Source of the DNA: Globobulimina sp.
Taxonomy: Eukaryota > Foraminifera > Rotaliida
DNA: 9,663 nucleotides
Assembly: GCA_003354225.1 (NCBI GenBank)
Contig: PIVH01000039.1
Span: forward strand, 1-9,663
Direction: 5' to 3'
The position numbers and the translations under genes are program-made. The notes under the pieces were generated by a model. That model was not told where the DNA came from, made no database searches, and saw nothing but the letters and a program-made list of their open reading frames with translations. Positions 6,688-9,663 of this stretch are shown piece by piece (positions within the stretch are counted from its first letter, which is position 1; the number at the start of each line of letters is the position of its first letter).

Positions 6688-8901
6688 ATGGCACTTTTAG
6701 AAGAGACTGAATTCGAGTTTGACCAAGGTTGAGTCTCACATTTCATGTCATAAAACAGAACAAAACAACACACACTCAATTAACAAACAGTATGGTGGAG
6801 TATAATAATGGCAGCCAGCACAATTTGTATCTTATATATATTAATAGAATTTAGTTGCAACAAAAAAGTGCGCTATATTCCGTCTCGTTTGATGATATCG
6901 CGAGCCATATTCAATTACATCGCAGTGTTTGTGGTATTAATCACAATTCAAAATCAAACAATTATTACTCACCCAAGACATTGTGAAGCCCAGGGAGCGA
7001 TTTTTTTATTTTCATTGTATATGGCAACAATATATTATGCATTGATATGTTGGGAATTGTACTTAACATTAAAAAATCCATTTCGTTCTCCATCCAGTGG
7101 TTCAATATTATTTCACCTCTGCACCACATTGACATGTTTTACAGTTATTATATTTTTAGCAGCTTTTAGTAAATTTCAATATAGGCCGGCATTCCAAGTC
7201 TGTTTCCTTGACTATGACGAAGGAGAGATCAATTTGTTAAATTGGTTTATTATTTATATCCCTGTTTGTGGCATTTGTGTTGGTGGCCTTATAGCCACTG
7301 TGTGGAGCGTACAACGTCTCAAAACAACCATAATTGATGAAACTTTTGAATTGCGATGGTTGTTAATTAAACAACAAACTGTCATTATTACATTATTTAC
7401 ATTAAATTATATTTTACAAGGCATAAATTGGAGCATTTTATTTTGGTTTAACGATGAAGATAAACAACCAAAATTAAATCCATATTTATTAACCGCATTT
7501 TGTATGATTGCAGTTATATTTGATGCGCTCACTTGGATTATACGAAAATATATAAAACAAATATATAATTTCAGTTCACATCCAGCTGCCAAACGACTCA
7601 AAGGAGCGCAGGGAATGAAGAATATCTCTGATGCTTTAAGGAAGGAAGTGATAACATGTATTGTTGATGGATTGTCTCAAACGTTAACAATTAATATTGC
7701 TGCCGACTCCAGACATCGCACTGAAACGGCATGTACAGAGAGCGAGTTAGTGCCTATCAATTCACTCAATTATTCTGTTTCAGATCAGCTTATTGATGGT
7801 GAAACAATTAATTATTACCAATCAATTGAGGAAAGTGGTGAGACATTGACGAGGTTTCATTTTCCAAATAAAATCGATGGTAAATGTATGCAGAATGTGA
7901 TTGAAGAATATAAGATTGATCCAATGAATACAAACAAGCATTTGGAAGGCGTAATATTTCGAGATTATGGAGCCAAAGTTTTTGGTTATTTACGAAGGAA
8001 TATATATAAGATTGATGGTGACGAATATTATAAATCTATATTGCCGCATGGTGACATTGCAAAGATATCGTTAGAATTAACTGCAAAGTTTTCAGAGGGC
8101 AGAAGTGGTGCATTCTTTTTCTATACGAAAGATATGAAATATTTGATAAAAACGTTAACAAAACGCGAAGCTCAGTTATTGTTGGATTGTTTGCAAAGAT
8201 ATGTAAATTATATGAAACATAATAAGGAAACGTATTTATGCAAATATTTTGGATTACATTCGATTACATTATATGGTCATTGCATATATTTTGTTGTGAA
8301 TAAGAATATATTTTGCGTATTGGATAGGGCTGAAGATGAGATATATGATATTAAGGGTTCGTGGATTGATAGGAATACAAAACATAATATTACAGACAGA
8401 AAGTTGATGAAAGATGAAGATTTACATAAAATATTATTGTTAAATAAAAATAAATCATATGCCATTTATAAACAATTAGAGAAAGATACAATATTTTTAT
8501 CACAGTTGAATATTATGGATTATTCATTACTTTTAGGCGTTTATTATGAAAAAATTAAAACTGAAAATAATAAAACAGGAAATGAACAAATGATCGATTT
8601 GGAAGACAAGGAAGAAGAGTTGAAACACAATGATGATACACAAGAAATATTAGAAGCAGAATATATTGAAGGTGCTGGGAAATATTGTATTGGTATCATC
8701 GATATGTTACAAGCATGGAATTTTAATAAAAAAGTTGAACGCTTTATTAAATCATATGTCCGATGTAAAGATAAAAATGGAATATCATGTGTTCCACCAA
8801 TACCATATAAAAATAGGTTTTTAAACAAAATGATTGAAATTGGTATTGGACATAAAGTTAAATCAAGACAAAGTACATTGATTTCTATTAGTGCGAATTG
8901 A
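6688..8901 (+). CDS. GPCR fused to phosphatidylinositol phosphate kinase (GPCR-PIPK)
   Basis: Exons 6688-6727 and 6791-8901 give 716 residues. The first exon encodes 13 residues; splicing creates Val14 and a full first helix (14-34). Six more helices follow at about 50-66, 82-104, 120-139, 164-184, 208-226 and 245-262. Cys78 in HCEAQG at the top of helix 3 and Cys151 in the second outer loop fit the classic GPCR disulfide. A linker (about 275-385) leads to the PIPK domain (about 390-700): FRDYGAKVF, the Gly-rich GRSGAFFF (450-457), catalytic Lys467, DIKGS (533-537), MDYSLLLG (589-596) and IGIID (647-651). An acidic insert sits at about 612-635, and the activation loop leads to PYKNRF. All main catalytic elements are present, so it should phosphorylate a phosphatidylinositol phosphate at the membrane under receptor control. 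PI4P versus PI5P preference cannot be told. The architecture is that of Dictyostelium RpkA and oomycete GPCR-PIPKs. Confidence 0.93.
6728..6790 (+). other. Intron near the 5' end of the GPCR-PIPK gene (63 nt)
   Basis: It begins GTTGAG and ends AAACAG, with TTAAC at 6779-6783 as a possible branch site. Splicing in phase 1 joins DQ to VWWSII and extends the otherwise short first helix to about 21 residues. Unspliced, the frame ends at a TGA (6730-6732). The ATG at 6808 would give only a 15-residue helix with no outside segment, so this model is preferred. Length matches the other introns. Confidence 0.72.
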
Positions 8902-8952
8902 TAATATCTTCTCCTTATTAACTAAGTATACAATTAATTATAAACCTGCGAT

Positions 8953-8958
8953 AATAAA
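8953..8958 (+). terminator. Poly(A) signal after the GPCR-PIPK gene
   Basis: AATAAA lies 51 nt after the TGA at 8899-8901, followed by a T-rich stretch, within the 103-nt gap before the next ATG. Confidence 0.5.
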
Positions 8959-9004
8959 ACTTTAAACTTCAGCTCTTTTAACATACCCAACCATATCAGA
9001 CCCA

Positions 9005-9663
9005 ATGTTTGCTTTCTTAGCCTTCTGTTGTTCATTAATGAGTGCTGTGTTTGGTGAAACATCATTCCAAGCACCAGATTTTACCATCAATATGGACGAA
9101 CCGGCAAATATCCGCTGGGAGAAAATATGTGATGAATATGGTGTAATTGTATGGGATCTTTATCAAAATATATTGGAAATGTTCCCAGCTGTGTTTGTTG
9201 ATGATATGGAAGCAATTATGTTAAATTGGTACAATAACAATGCAGAAGAACCATATACCTCAGAAATGGCATATTATGCAAATTGCACAGGTATACCATT
9301 GGGTGCCATCGTTACAATGAATTTAATATATGATATGACTGCAGCTTGTACTTCAATTGTAGCAGAAGATGGAAATGGTGTAATATTTCTTGGCCGTAAC
9401 TTTGATTATGGATACAAATTGGCGCGCAATATGACATTTAATGCACATTTTACTGACAAAACCGGAGAAATATTGTATACCACAACAATGTTTTTTGGAT
9501 ATGCAGGTATAGTTGTTTCCAAATTGCATTTTGAAATTAGATTAATTAAAATGTTAACAATTAAATAGGTACATGGACTGCTGTACGGCCAAATAAATTT
9601 TCAATATCGGCAAATGAACGAACCCAAGGCAGTTTGATTAGTAATATTAAAACCATTCGCGAT
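9005..9663 (+). CDS. Acid ceramidase / NAAA-type N-terminal nucleophile hydrolase (3' partial)
   Basis: Exons 9005-9506 and 9569-9663 (open at the window end) encode the first 199 residues. A hydrophobic signal peptide (about 1-17) ends at VFG. The catalytic cysteine is Cys115 in TAACTSIVAED, with Arg131 and Asp134 in GRNFDYG. Their spacing from the Cys (16 and 19) equals that in human NAAA (Cys126, Arg142, Asp145) and acid ceramidase (Cys143, Arg159, Asp162). Splicing gives FGYAGTWTAVRPNKFSIS followed by NER, matching the GxxTGxxPxxFxxSxxER-type stretch of this family. Family members are made as proenzymes, cut themselves before the catalytic Cys in the lysosome, and hydrolyse ceramides or N-acylethanolamines. 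Sequons at Asn93 and Asn142 fit a secreted or lysosomal protein. Which amide lipid it cuts cannot be told. Confidence 0.87.
9507..9568 (+). other. Intron in the NAAA/ceramidase-like gene (62 nt)
   Basis: It begins GTATAG and ends AAATAG, with TTAAC at 9554-9558 as a likely branch site. Splicing in phase 1 restores a Gly codon and the conserved stretch after FGYAG. Without splicing the frame runs into the TAG at the intron's own acceptor, cutting the enzyme short. Confidence 0.85.

Noticed and set aside
8277-8828. Minus-strand frames opposite the PIPK domain
   Set aside because: The plus strand carries every PIPK motif in one frame; the antisense frames have no recognisable domain.

Overview
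The window is from the nuclear genome of a microbial eukaryote. Five of its six genes are recognisable as eukaryotic or read as membrane proteins. Four introns of 59-64 nt, all with GT-AG ends, can be placed by joining conserved domains across frames. TAA, TAG and TGA all end genes, so the standard code fits. Genes are very close together (68-153 nt between most neighbours). A seven-helix receptor fused to a phosphatidylinositol phosphate kinase, as in Dictyostelium RpkA and the oomycete GPCR-PIPKs, together with Asn/Gln/Lys-rich inserts, suggests a free-living protist, perhaps of the SAR group (rhizarian or stramenopile) or Amoebozoa. The lineage cannot be fixed from sequence alone.

Layout: (1) positions 1-1446, plus strand, the 3' part of a single-pass membrane protein with a Cys-containing ectodomain, a polybasic site, a Pro/Gln/Asn stalk, one helix and a basic tail. 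(2) 1447-1869, a 423-nt intergenic stretch between convergent genes, with poly(A) signals, a 15-bp tandem duplication and a 14-bp inverted repeat. (3) 4588-1870, minus strand, an 884-residue PX-AGC protein kinase in two exons; its PX fold is split by a Gln-rich insert. (4) 4589-4741, a short divergent promoter region. (5) 4742-5538, plus, a membrane-anchored P-loop kinase-like protein in two exons. (6) 5607-6602, plus, a seven-helix receptor-like protein with a Cys-rich tail. (7) 6688-8901, plus, the GPCR-PIPK; a small first exon (6688-6727) restores a full first transmembrane helix. (8) 9005-9663, plus, the 5' part of an acid ceramidase/NAAA-type N-terminal nucleophile hydrolase, running off the window.

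The kinase with a phosphoinositide-binding-type domain, the lipid-kinase receptor and the lipid amidase share a lipid-signalling theme. Eukaryotic neighbours need not act together, so this is only suggestive. The most unusual items are the receptor-lipid kinase fusion next to a second seven-helix protein, the split and degenerate PX domain, and the membrane-tethered P-loop kinase of a mostly bacterial type.
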